Source: Syntrophomonadaceae bacterium
GTDB taxonomy: Bacteria > Bacillota > Syntrophomonadia > Syntrophomonadales > Syntrophomonadaceae
Assembly (NCBI GenBank): GCA_012522705.1
Contig: JAAYJY010000043.1
Coordinates: 1 to 20,971 of the forward strand
Length of the DNA stretch: 20,971 nucleotides
Direction: 5' to 3'
The number at the start of each line of letters is the position of its first letter. Position 1 is the first letter of the stretch. Both the position numbers and the translations under genes were made by a program. The notes under the pieces are model-generated. The model was not told the origin of the DNA. It searched no databases and saw nothing but the letters and a program-made list of their open reading frames with translations. Positions 6,992 to 13,764 of this stretch are shown here, one piece after another.

Positions 6992-7773
6992 GAATTTTAT
7001 TGACTAATGATGACGGCATCAATGCCCGGGGATTGCATGCCCTTCTCCACGAATTGAATACCATCGCTGAAATTTACCTGGCCGCCCCCCGTACTGAGCA
7101 AAGCGGAACCGGTCATTCCATCACCGTGTTCGACCCCATCAAAGCTGTCGAGGCCAGGATACCGGGCATCAAGAAAGGCTGGTTGATAGGGGGTACTCCC
7201 GTGGATTGTGTCAAGTTAGCCACCAAGCGGCTAATATCTGAGCCCATCGATCTGGTCGTGTCCGGCATAAACCACGGTTCCAATATGGGAACGGACGTAT
7301 TGTACTCGGGGACTGTGTCCGCGGCTACCGAAGGAGTTATAATGGGTTATCCCGCTATCGCAATATCCTTGGATACCTATGATGATTCGGCCGATTTCAG
7401 TTTTGCGGCCGCCTTCACCCGCCGTTTGGTGACTGCCATGCTGAAAGAGACCATGCCCCGGAACACCCTATTCAATGTAAACCTGCCCCTGCTGCCTCCC
7501 GAACATATCAAAGGCATCCGCATGACCAAGTTGGGGCACCGCAATTATGACAACCTGTTCGAGGAGCGGCGCGACCCCCGTGGCAATGTTTACTATTGGC
7601 TGGGAGGCGGAGTCTTGAACGAGGATCAGGATGAGGACAGCGATGTCTATGCAGTGTCGCAAGGTTACATTAGCATCACTCCCATTCATTTGGATTTGAC
7701 CCATTATGGGCTGATCAAGAAATTCAACAAGTTATCCCAGGAATATCTTAACGACCTGATGCGAGGTGAATAG
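6988..7773 (+). CDS. surE: 5'/3'-nucleotidase SurE
   Basis: Metal-dependent phosphatase for nucleoside 5'- and 3'-monophosphates, linked to stationary-phase survival. 261 aa. The signature LLTNDDGINARG supplies the metal ligands Asp8 and Asp9. Ser39 in EQSGTGHSIT and the block SGINHGSNMGTDVLYSGTVS with the family's Asn ligand are intact. YPAIAISLDTY and NVNLP follow as usual. Translation is coupled to lepB by a 4-nt overlap, with GGGAGG inside the lepB end. A small membrane protein gene follows immediately. Confidence 0.95.
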   Translation: MRILLTNDDGINARGLHALLHELNTIAEIYLAAPRTEQSGTGHSITVFDPIKAVEARIPGIKKGWLIGGTPVDCVKLATKRLISEPIDLVVSGINHGSNMGTDVLYSGTVSAATEGVIMGYPAIAISLDTYDDSADFSFAAAFTRRLVTAMLKETMPRNTLFNVNLPLLPPEHIKGIRMTKLGHRNYDNLFEERRDPRGNVYYWLGGGVLNEDQDEDSDVYAVSQGYISITPIHLDLTHYGLIKKFNKLSQEYLNDLMRGE

Positions 7774-7775
7774 TT

Positions 7776-8027
7776 ATCGCTATTGCCAGCCTGGCTATCA
7801 ATACGATCCTTTTCCTGTTGATTTTCAACTGGTCCTACTTGCAGAAAAAACGGAATGACCCCCATCATCCAACCAAGCCCATCGCCCAATCCATCCTGTT
7901 TCCGGTGGGACTGGCAGTGGCATTCACCCTGCTGGTGGATGCTTATCGCGGCATCGTATACTATCAATTGATAATGTTTTCAGTGGTAGCCGCTTTACTG
8001 TTTTGGATGCTATACATAAAGAAGTAA
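7776..8027 (+). CDS. Small membrane protein, unknown family, start codon uncertain
   Basis: The open frame runs from directly after the surE stop to TAA at 8027. The first ATG/GTG/TTG is TTG at 7818 (69 aa), but that would cut a hydrophobic helix in half: the frame upstream encodes IAIASLAINTILFLLIF, which reads as the first membrane segment. The ribosome-like GAGGTGA at 7764-7769 sits 6 nt before ATC at 7776, and only rare codons (ATA 7770, ATC 7776, ATT 7782) or CTG 7791 are available. The full product of about 80-85 aa would have three hydrophobic segments with a basic/His-rich loop (QKKRNDPHHPTK) after the first. No family recognised. The listed start is a best guess. Confidence 0.5.
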   Translation: MAIASLAINTILFLLIFNWSYLQKKRNDPHHPTKPIAQSILFPVGLAVAFTLLVDAYRGIVYYQLIMFSVVAALLFWMLYIKK

Positions 8028-8106
8028 TGTTTTAGAAAAGCTTTTGCCTGTACACCTAAAGTATAGTACCATTTTTAAGAGTCATATTTATTGAGGAGGT
8101 TATTGG

Positions 8107-10155
8107 ATGAAGGTATACCCTACGGAAGGAATTCGCAATATTGCCCTCGTGGGCCATGGAGGGACCGGCAAGACTTCACTGGCGGAAGCCATGATCTTTA
8201 ATACCGGCGCTACCAAGAGGTTGGGGAGGGTTGATGACGGCAATACCGTTTCCGATTATCTCCCGGAAGAAGTAAAAAAGAAGATTACCATCAGCACCAC
8301 TTTGGTTCCCTGTGAATATAAAAACTGCAAGATTAATGTCCTCGACACCCCCGGCTATGCCGATTTCTATTTTGAGGTGTGCGGGGCCCTGCAGGCGGTC
8401 GACAGCATGGTGCTGATGTTCTCAGCCACCGCCGGGGTGGAAGTCCAGACCCAGATCATCTGGGAAGAGAACCCCGATACACCCAAGCTGGCTTTTATCA
8501 ACAAGATGGACCGGGAGAATGCTGATTTTGACAAGACTTTGGCGGCCATCAAGTCCACCTTCCCGGATATCGTGGTACCGGTGCAGCTGCCCATCGGCGC
8601 CGAAGATAATTTCAAGGGCATCGTCGATATGCTGAAGATGAAGGCCTATATATTCGAGGCCGGCACCGGCAAGTTCACCGAACAGGAAATCCCTGCGGAA
8701 ATGATGGATGATGTGGAAACATACCGGATGGAATTGATCGAAGCGGCGGCTGAATCCAATGATGAGCTCTTGACCCGTTATTTGGAGGGGGAGGAGCTTA
8801 CCGATGCGGAGATACTCCAGGGAGTCAAGGAAGCTGCCGCGGCTGGTTCGGCGGTATTCGTATTTTGCGGCTCCACCCTGAAGAACATGGGCGTTCAGCC
8901 CCTGATGGATTTCATCGTCGATTGTTCACCTACTCCTGACCGCAACCAACTGGTGGCGGGCAAGGACATCCAGACCGAGCCCTTATGTGCCCAGGTGTTC
9001 AAGACCATCGCCGACCCCTATATCGGGCGGCTTAATATGTTCCGGATATTTACCGGCAAGCTGAAGGCTGACAGCGTAGTATACAACGCCACCAAGGAGA
9101 AGGACGAAAAGATCACCCAGCTGCTGGTCATGACCGGTAAGGAGCAATCTTCGGTGCCGGAGATGAACGCCGGGGACATCGGTGCGGTAGCCAAACTGGC
9201 GGTCACCAACACCTCCGATACCTTCAGCGTCAAAGCCAAACCGGTGGTGGTGGCGCCGATACAATTCCCCATGCCTACTTTGAGCACCGCCATTGAGCCC
9301 AAGAGTAAAACAGACGAGGACAAGCTCAGCGGAGCCCTGCAGCGGATCTGCGAGGAAGACCCTACCGTAGAGGTGGAGAAAAACGTCGAGACCAAACAGA
9401 CCGTGATGCGTACCATGGGCGATACCCATATGGATATCATCACCGACAAACTATCGCGCAAATTCGGGGTGGAGGTAGTCACCAAAGATATGCGCATACC
9501 GTACCGGGAGACCATCCGGGGCACCGTGGAAGTGGAAGGCAAACACAAGAAACAGAGCGGCGGCCATGGTCAGTATGGTCACGTCTGGATAAAGTTCGAG
9601 CCCAATGACGAGGAAGAATTCAAGTTCGAAGAAAACGTTTTCGGCGGCTCGGTACCGCGCAACTTCTTCCCGGCGGTGGAAAAAGGGTTGCAGGAAGCCC
9701 TGGAGGAGGGGGTCCTGGCCGGATACCCGGTCACCCGCATAAAAGCCACTCTCTATGACGGTTCTTACCATACCGTCGACTCGTCGGAAATGGCTTTCAA
9801 GACGGCGGCCAAGCTAGCCTTCAAGAAAGGGATGGAAGCAGCCAAACCGGTGCTGTTGGAGCCGATCGTCAATGTGGAGATAGAGATCCCCGATTCCTAT
9901 ATGGGCGATATCATCGGCGACCTCAACAGCAAGCGGGGCCGTGTTATGGGCATGGAACCGGTCGGTAAAAAGCAGGTCGTAAAGGCCCAGGTGCCGTTGG
10001 CGGAGATGAGTCGCTATACCATCGATTTGAAATCCATAACCCAGGGGCGCGGAAAGTTCCGGATGGAGATGGACCACTACGAAGAGGTACCGTCCCAGGA
10101 TACCGAGAAGATCATAGCCAAGGTCAAACAGGAGAAAGAAGAGAAAGAGAAATAG
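8107..10155 (+). CDS. Elongation factor G-like GTPase (EF-G2-type paralogue)
   Basis: 682 aa with the full EF-G domain series, but the G domain differs from translational EF-G. The P-loop is GHGGTGKTS (residues 16-24) rather than AHIDAGKTT, and the G3 box is DTPGYADF with Tyr84 where EF-G has the GTPase-activating His (DTPGHVDF). The G4 box NKMD is intact. Domain III (MGDTHMDIITDKL), domain IV (KQSGGHGQYGHVW, VDSSEMAFKTAAK) and domain V follow. It ends with a charged tail (VKQEKEEKEK). Such EF-G-like proteins are widespread in Firmicutes and other phyla alongside true EF-G; their job is not settled. GAGGAGG precedes the ATG, and a terminator follows. I see no convincing promoter in 8028-8106. 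Confidence 0.9.
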   Translation: MKVYPTEGIRNIALVGHGGTGKTSLAEAMIFNTGATKRLGRVDDGNTVSDYLPEEVKKKITISTTLVPCEYKNCKINVLDTPGYADFYFEVCGALQAVDSMVLMFSATAGVEVQTQIIWEENPDTPKLAFINKMDRENADFDKTLAAIKSTFPDIVVPVQLPIGAEDNFKGIVDMLKMKAYIFEAGTGKFTEQEIPAEMMDDVETYRMELIEAAAESNDELLTRYLEGEELTDAEILQGVKEAAAAGSAVFVFCGSTLKNMGVQPLMDFIVDCSPTPDRNQLVAGKDIQTEPLCAQVFKTIADPYIGRLNMFRIFTGKLKADSVVYNATKEKDEKITQLLVMTGKEQSSVPEMNAGDIGAVAKLAVTNTSDTFSVKAKPVVVAPIQFPMPTLSTAIEPKSKTDEDKLSGALQRICEEDPTVEVEKNVETKQTVMRTMGDTHMDIITDKLSRKFGVEVVTKDMRIPYRETIRGTVEVEGKHKKQSGGHGQYGHVWIKFEPNDEEEFKFEENVFGGSVPRNFFPAVEKGLQEALEEGVLAGYPVTRIKATLYDGSYHTVDSSEMAFKTAAKLAFKKGMEAAKPVLLEPIVNVEIEIPDSYMGDIIGDLNSKRGRVMGMEPVGKKQVVKAQVPLAEMSRYTIDLKSITQGRGKFRMEMDHYEEVPSQDTEKIIAKVKQEKEEKEK

Positions 10156-10164
10156 AACTTGAAC

Positions 10165-10188
10165 AAAGGAGGGCGCAAGCCCTCCTTT
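10165..10188 (+). terminator. Terminator after the EF-G-like gene
   Basis: AAAGGAGGGC/GCCCTCCTTT is a perfect 10-bp stem (10165-10174/10179-10188) closed by a GCAA tetraloop. The T-run is limited to the three T of the stem, so efficiency is uncertain. It starts 10 nt after the stop codon. Confidence 0.7.
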
Positions 10189-10270
10189 CAGAACCGGGCC
10201 AAATTGCGAATGGCGGCGTTGTGGCGGAAGTACCGCTCAACCAAATAATCCTATGGAGTGAAGCCCTATT

Positions 10271-11353
10271 ATGAGTAACTGGTTGGATTACCTCAACACA
10301 TACCCGCTGGTACGGTATATCGGCATGCCGGTGCTTATACTGGCGGGCTTCTGGGTGTTTCAGGTTATCCTTTGCCGCAGCATCGTACCAGGCATAATAA
10401 AACTAAGGGCCAGGCGCGGGGTGGATACCGACGGGGATCTGGTCATGGCTATCCTCAAACCGATACGGGTTTTGATCTGGTTGTTGGGACTGTATGTAGC
10501 TCTGATATACCTGCCCTTGGCTGATCAATCCAGTATCTTGTTTTCCCGGTTTTTCCGTTCCCTGCTGATCATAATCCTGGCTTGGGGGATGTGTGTGGTA
10601 GTTAACGCCAATTCCTCCCTGACCAGCGGCTTGCAGCAGAAATACAAACTGGATAGCGTTTTGGTCGTGTTTTTCTCGCGGGTGCTGAAATTCGTGTTGG
10701 CAGCCCTGGCGCTGGTGCTGCTGGCTAATGAATGGGGCTATGATATCAATGGATTTATCGCCGGTCTGGGCCTGGGCGGACTGGCTTTTGCTTTGGCGGC
10801 CAAGGATGCCCTGGCCAACATCTTCGGGGGTATAGTCATTATTATGGAGAAGCCATTTGCCATCGGAGATTGGGTCCAGACCCCCAGCGTGGAAGGTGTG
10901 GTGGAGGACATTTCCTTCCGCAGCACCCGCTTCCGCACCTTCCCTCAAGCCCTGGTGACCATGCCTAATTCAACCCTTGCCAATGAACCGATCACCAATT
11001 GGTCGAAGATGGGCAAGCGCCAGATCACTTTTAGTCTGGCGGTGGACTATGCCGGACCCCGCGACCGGATAGAAAACTGTGTAGCAAGCATCAAAGCCAT
11101 GTTGTCCTCCCATGAGGAGGTCCATCCGCAAACTATTTTGGTCAACTTGGACGCTATAAATGCTACCGGGCTCGAAATATTCGTCTATTTCTTCACTAAC
11201 ACCACCAACTGGGTTCATTACTGTGAAGTCAAACAGGACATCAATTTCCGCGTCCTGGACATCCTGGCCGCTGCCGATCTGAGTCTGGCCACTCCCGGGC
11301 GTCAGGTCTACTCCGAACGTCCCGATCTGATGTACTCGATCCCGGTCAAATAG
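10271..11353 (+). CDS. Mechanosensitive ion channel, MscS family
   Basis: Membrane channel that opens under hypo-osmotic tension. 360 aa with about four hydrophobic segments: about 17-37, 67-83, 94-112 and 132-150. The pore-lining TM3 carries the family signature GLGLGGLAFALAAKDALANI followed by FGG (about 164-186). The beta domain starts with KPFAIGDWVQTPSVEGVVED and continues through TMPNSTLANEPITNWS. The cytosolic C-terminal alpha/beta part ends near DLMYSIPVK. ATG at 10271 has GGAGTGA about 10 nt upstream. It is a single-gene unit between two terminators. Confidence 0.93.
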   Translation: MSNWLDYLNTYPLVRYIGMPVLILAGFWVFQVILCRSIVPGIIKLRARRGVDTDGDLVMAILKPIRVLIWLLGLYVALIYLPLADQSSILFSRFFRSLLIIILAWGMCVVVNANSSLTSGLQQKYKLDSVLVVFFSRVLKFVLAALALVLLANEWGYDINGFIAGLGLGGLAFALAAKDALANIFGGIVIIMEKPFAIGDWVQTPSVEGVVEDISFRSTRFRTFPQALVTMPNSTLANEPITNWSKMGKRQITFSLAVDYAGPRDRIENCVASIKAMLSSHEEVHPQTILVNLDAINATGLEIFVYFFTNTTNWVHYCEVKQDINFRVLDILAAADLSLATPGRQVYSERPDLMYSIPVK

Positions 11354-11364
11354 ACTCTCCAACC

Positions 11365-11394
11365 AGCCGGGCGCCCTTGCCCCGGCTTTTTTTT
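11365..11394 (+). terminator. Rho-independent terminator after the MscS gene
   Basis: AGCCGGG/CCCGGCT stem (11365-11371/11381-11387) followed by eight consecutive T (11387-11394), 12 nt after the stop codon. Confidence 0.88.
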
Positions 11395-11479
11395 ATTTCT
11401 CCCGCTTAAAACCAGTTTCTGAGCTAGAAGGCGCACCATTGATGCTGAACTTGGCCCCCATTTAATTCGGGTTGACTCG

Positions 11480-11507
11480 CTTCATGATTTCTTCACATTG
11501 CCTTCAT
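11480..11507 (+). promoter_or_regulatory. Triple 11-bp direct repeat, putative OmpR-family operator of htrA
   Basis: CTTCAT (11480), CTTCAC (11491) and CTTCAT (11502) recur at an exact 11-bp period with 5-bp spacers. This is the geometry of tandem OmpR/PhoB-family binding. Shifted by one base, the units also fit the TTHAYA pattern of Bacillus PhoP boxes in two of three cases. An extended -10-like TGGTAGATT lies at 11526-11534 and no good -35 is visible, as expected for an activated promoter. The same hexamer repeat occurs before the LTxxQ gene (15517-15544). Confidence 0.55.
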
Positions 11508-11525
11508 ACAGCTGACGTAATCCAG

Positions 11526-11534
11526 TGGTAGATT
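11526..11534 (+). promoter_or_regulatory. Possible extended -10 element of htrA
   Basis: TG-N-TAGATT, 18 bp downstream of the triple repeat, with no recognisable -35. The expected start of transcription is near 11541, which puts the repeats roughly between -61 and -34. Confidence 0.4.
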
Positions 11535-11595
11535 AAAACCAGTCCCCATGGGCAGATTCGATTGTGAAGAAATAGGAAAGGAAGTGCCTGCCATT

Positions 11596-12699
11596 ATGAA
11601 AAAGACCACGATTGTCACAGTGCTGTTGGCAGCCATTATAAGCTTTTTGGGGGGCGGCTGGTACAGCAGCAGTCATTCTTCCGACCAGAACACTTTGAAG
11701 ACCCTGATAGGACAACCGGGTAATACCGCGGTGGCCAGTCCGGCATCCCTTGTCAGCAATGTGGCTGATATCGTAACCTCGGCCGGGCCAGCTGTTGTTT
11801 ATATTGAAGCCAGCGGCAATTCCGCTGTCCAGGACCCGCGTTTTCGTTTCTATGGCCTCAACCCGCCCCTGCCGACTCAGCAAGTCACCGGTACCGGATT
11901 CATTATTCAGGCCGATGGCTATATCCTGACCAACCAGCATGTGATCGATGGAGCCCAGAAGATAACGGTTAAAGTCGAGAACCAGGAATCCAGTTACCCG
12001 GCGACGGTGGTGGGGGAAGACCGCAATCTGGATCTGGCGGTTTTAAAAATCGGGGCCGATAACCTGCCTACCCTGGCTCTGGGTGATTCAGACCTTATGC
12101 GGTCGGGCGACCCGGTGATCGCTATCGGCAATCCCCTAGGGCTCGACCACACGGTGACTGCCGGCGTGGTATCCGCTAAAGGGCGCCCCATAACGGTGGA
12201 AGATCGTTACTATACCAATCTTATTCAGACTGATGCCGCCATTAATTCAAGTAACAGCGGCGGCCCATTGATCAACATGGCCGGGCAGGCCATCGCCATC
12301 AACACTGCAGTTAGCACCCAGGGACAAGGGATAGGATTCGCCATCCCCATCAATACCGCCAAGGAAAAGATTGAGGAATTGATCAACACCGGCGGGGTGG
12401 CGCACCCCTTCCTGGGAATCGGGATGACCGAGTTGACCGATGAATTGCGCTCCCAGTTGTCAGTCGCTGCCGATGTTCAGGGAGTGGTGATAGCCAGGGT
12501 GGAGAGTGGCACCGCCGCCAGCACTGCGGGACTAAAGACCCAGGATGTGCTGGTTACCATCGATGGCCATCCCGTGGCCAATTCTGCTGAAGTCCAGTCT
12601 TACATCGACCAGCAAGCGGTGGGCCAAACGATTCAAATGTTGATTATTCGAGATGGTCAGAATCTAACCCTAACTGCAGTGTTGGGGGCTAGATCCTAG
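11596..12699 (+). CDS. htrA: HtrA/DegP-like serine protease with one PDZ domain
   Basis: Envelope protease that degrades misfolded exported proteins. An N-terminal anchor or uncleaved signal segment is at about residues 5-21 (TIVTVLLAAIISFLGGG). The trypsin-like domain follows, with triad His115 (LTNQHVID), Asp146 (NLDLAVLK) and Ser221 (NSSNSGGPL). A single PDZ domain covers about 265-360 (FLGIGMTE, VVIARVESGTAASTAGLKTQ, DVLVTIDG). I prefer ATG 11596 (367 aa) over ATG 11548, which has no ribosome site and adds 16 residues before the signal segment; GGAAAGGAAG lies about 11 nt before 11596. The nucleophile is flanked by Ser-Ser instead of the usual Pro-Gly of INPGNSGGP. Tandem operator-like repeats lie upstream. 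Confidence 0.93.
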   Translation: MKKTTIVTVLLAAIISFLGGGWYSSSHSSDQNTLKTLIGQPGNTAVASPASLVSNVADIVTSAGPAVVYIEASGNSAVQDPRFRFYGLNPPLPTQQVTGTGFIIQADGYILTNQHVIDGAQKITVKVENQESSYPATVVGEDRNLDLAVLKIGADNLPTLALGDSDLMRSGDPVIAIGNPLGLDHTVTAGVVSAKGRPITVEDRYYTNLIQTDAAINSSNSGGPLINMAGQAIAINTAVSTQGQGIGFAIPINTAKEKIEELINTGGVAHPFLGIGMTELTDELRSQLSVAADVQGVVIARVESGTAASTAGLKTQDVLVTIDGHPVANSAEVQSYIDQQAVGQTIQMLIIRDGQNLTLTAVLGARS

Positions 12700-13086
12700 A
12701 TGGCACGGTGTGTCCAGCCGCAGACCTAATTCTCGGAATCCATTTGAATGGGAACAATCATTGTGACCTCGTTTGGCCTGCAAGCTGGGCATGCTGACCG
12801 GCAATATCGGCCCACCCGGCAGCAGAAGAGTCAAGTTGGTGGCCTGCAAAGGCACGCGGCTGGGGAGCCATGGAGCTGATTCATCCTGCTCAGATTTGAA
12901 AAACCGAGAGGGAACAGATTTGGGTTGCGGAATAGGCTTGAATTGCCACAATGGATTTGGAGTGCAAATGATATAGAATAATAACAATAAGAACTGACTG
13001 GCAGCTTTGTTATTGAATGAACGCCCTATCTAGTTTAGCCCCATCGGGTTGGCTTGGATAGTGGATGCTATGGAGGGATCGAATTC
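12700..13086. other. Intergenic region between htrA and the response regulator gene
   Basis: 387 bp without a convincing gene. A short frame near 12773-12830 encodes LGMLTGNIGPPGS, closely like the LLTGNIGRPG motif of molybdopterin oxidoreductases, but it is bounded by stops and nothing else fits the family, so it is at best a remnant. It also holds an 8-bp inverted repeat AATAACAA/TTGTTATT (12980-12987/13007-13014) and a weak promoter-like TTGGAG-N16-TAATAA (12957-12984). No terminator is evident after htrA. Confidence 0.4.
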
Positions 13087-13764
13087 ATGGCCCGCAATAT
13101 TTTGGTAGCCGATGACGAGGAGAGGATGAGGCGACTGGTCTGTGATTTCCTGCGCAAGGCTGACTTCAATACCTATGAAGCGGCCGATGGACGGCAAGCC
13201 CTGCAGATATTCACGGCCCAACCTCTCGATCTGCTGATCTTGGATGTGATGATGCCCGGATACGATGGGTGGACGGTGTGCCGGGAGATTCGCAAGACCT
13301 CATCCGTTCCCATTATTATGCTGACCGCCCGGGGAGAGGAAACCGATGAGCTGTTCGGCTTCGACTTGGGGGCCGACGAGTACATAGCCAAACCATTCAG
13401 CCTCAGAATACTGCTGGCCCGGGTGGAGGCCTTGCTGCGGCGGGTAGGGAGCAAGACCCTTAAAACGATACGCACCCTTGGTGGCCTCAGGATCGATGAG
13501 GCGGGACACTATATATATGTGGACGACCAGACCGTTGATCTGACTGCCAAGGAATTCGAACTGCTGGTATACCTGGCCGACCATACCGGCCGGGCTTTGA
13601 CCCGGGAGCAAATCCTGAACGCAGTTTGGGATTATGATTATTACGGTGACATCCGTACCGTGGATGCCCATATCAAAAATATCCGCCTCAAGTTGGGGGC
13701 CAGGGGAGAATACATACAGACCGTGCGCGGAGTAGGGTATCGATTCGGGGTGACTTCCTCATGA
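13087..13764 (+). CDS. OmpR/PhoB-family response regulator
   Basis: DNA-binding partner of the kinase encoded next. 225 aa. The receiver domain occupies residues 1-120, with acidic pocket Asp9/Asp10, phospho-acceptor Asp53 in ILDVMMPGYDGW, a Thr in IIMLTARGEE and the conserved Lys in IAKPFSLRI. The winged-helix output domain (about 130-225) shows LTAKEFELLVYLADHTGRAL, TREQILNAVW, RTVDAHIKNIRLKLG and TVRGVGYRF. I chose ATG 13087 because GGAGGG sits 9 nt before it; earlier in-frame TTG 13054 would place that site inside the gene. The stop overlaps the kinase start by 4 nt. Likely targets are the 11-bp repeats upstream of htrA and the LTxxQ gene. Confidence 0.94.
   Translation: MARNILVADDEERMRRLVCDFLRKADFNTYEAADGRQALQIFTAQPLDLLILDVMMPGYDGWTVCREIRKTSSVPIIMLTARGEETDELFGFDLGADEYIAKPFSLRILLARVEALLRRVGSKTLKTIRTLGGLRIDEAGHYIYVDDQTVDLTAKEFELLVYLADHTGRALTREQILNAVWDYDYYGDIRTVDAHIKNIRLKLGARGEYIQTVRGVGYRFGVTSS

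Noticed and set aside
8044..8067. Promoter TTGCCT / TATAGT before the EF-G-like gene
   Set aside because: The spacer is only 12 bp, too short for a sigma-A promoter, and no better -35 was found.
11548..11595. N-terminal extension of HtrA from ATG 11548
   Set aside because: No Shine-Dalgarno site, and the 16 charged residues would precede a normal signal-anchor that begins MKKTTIV at 11596.
12700..13086. A riboswitch (c-di-GMP, cobalamin or molybdenum-cofactor type) in the htrA-regulator gap
   Set aside because: Parts such as GCAAAGGCACG looked suggestive, but I could not fit the conserved core or stem order of any class.
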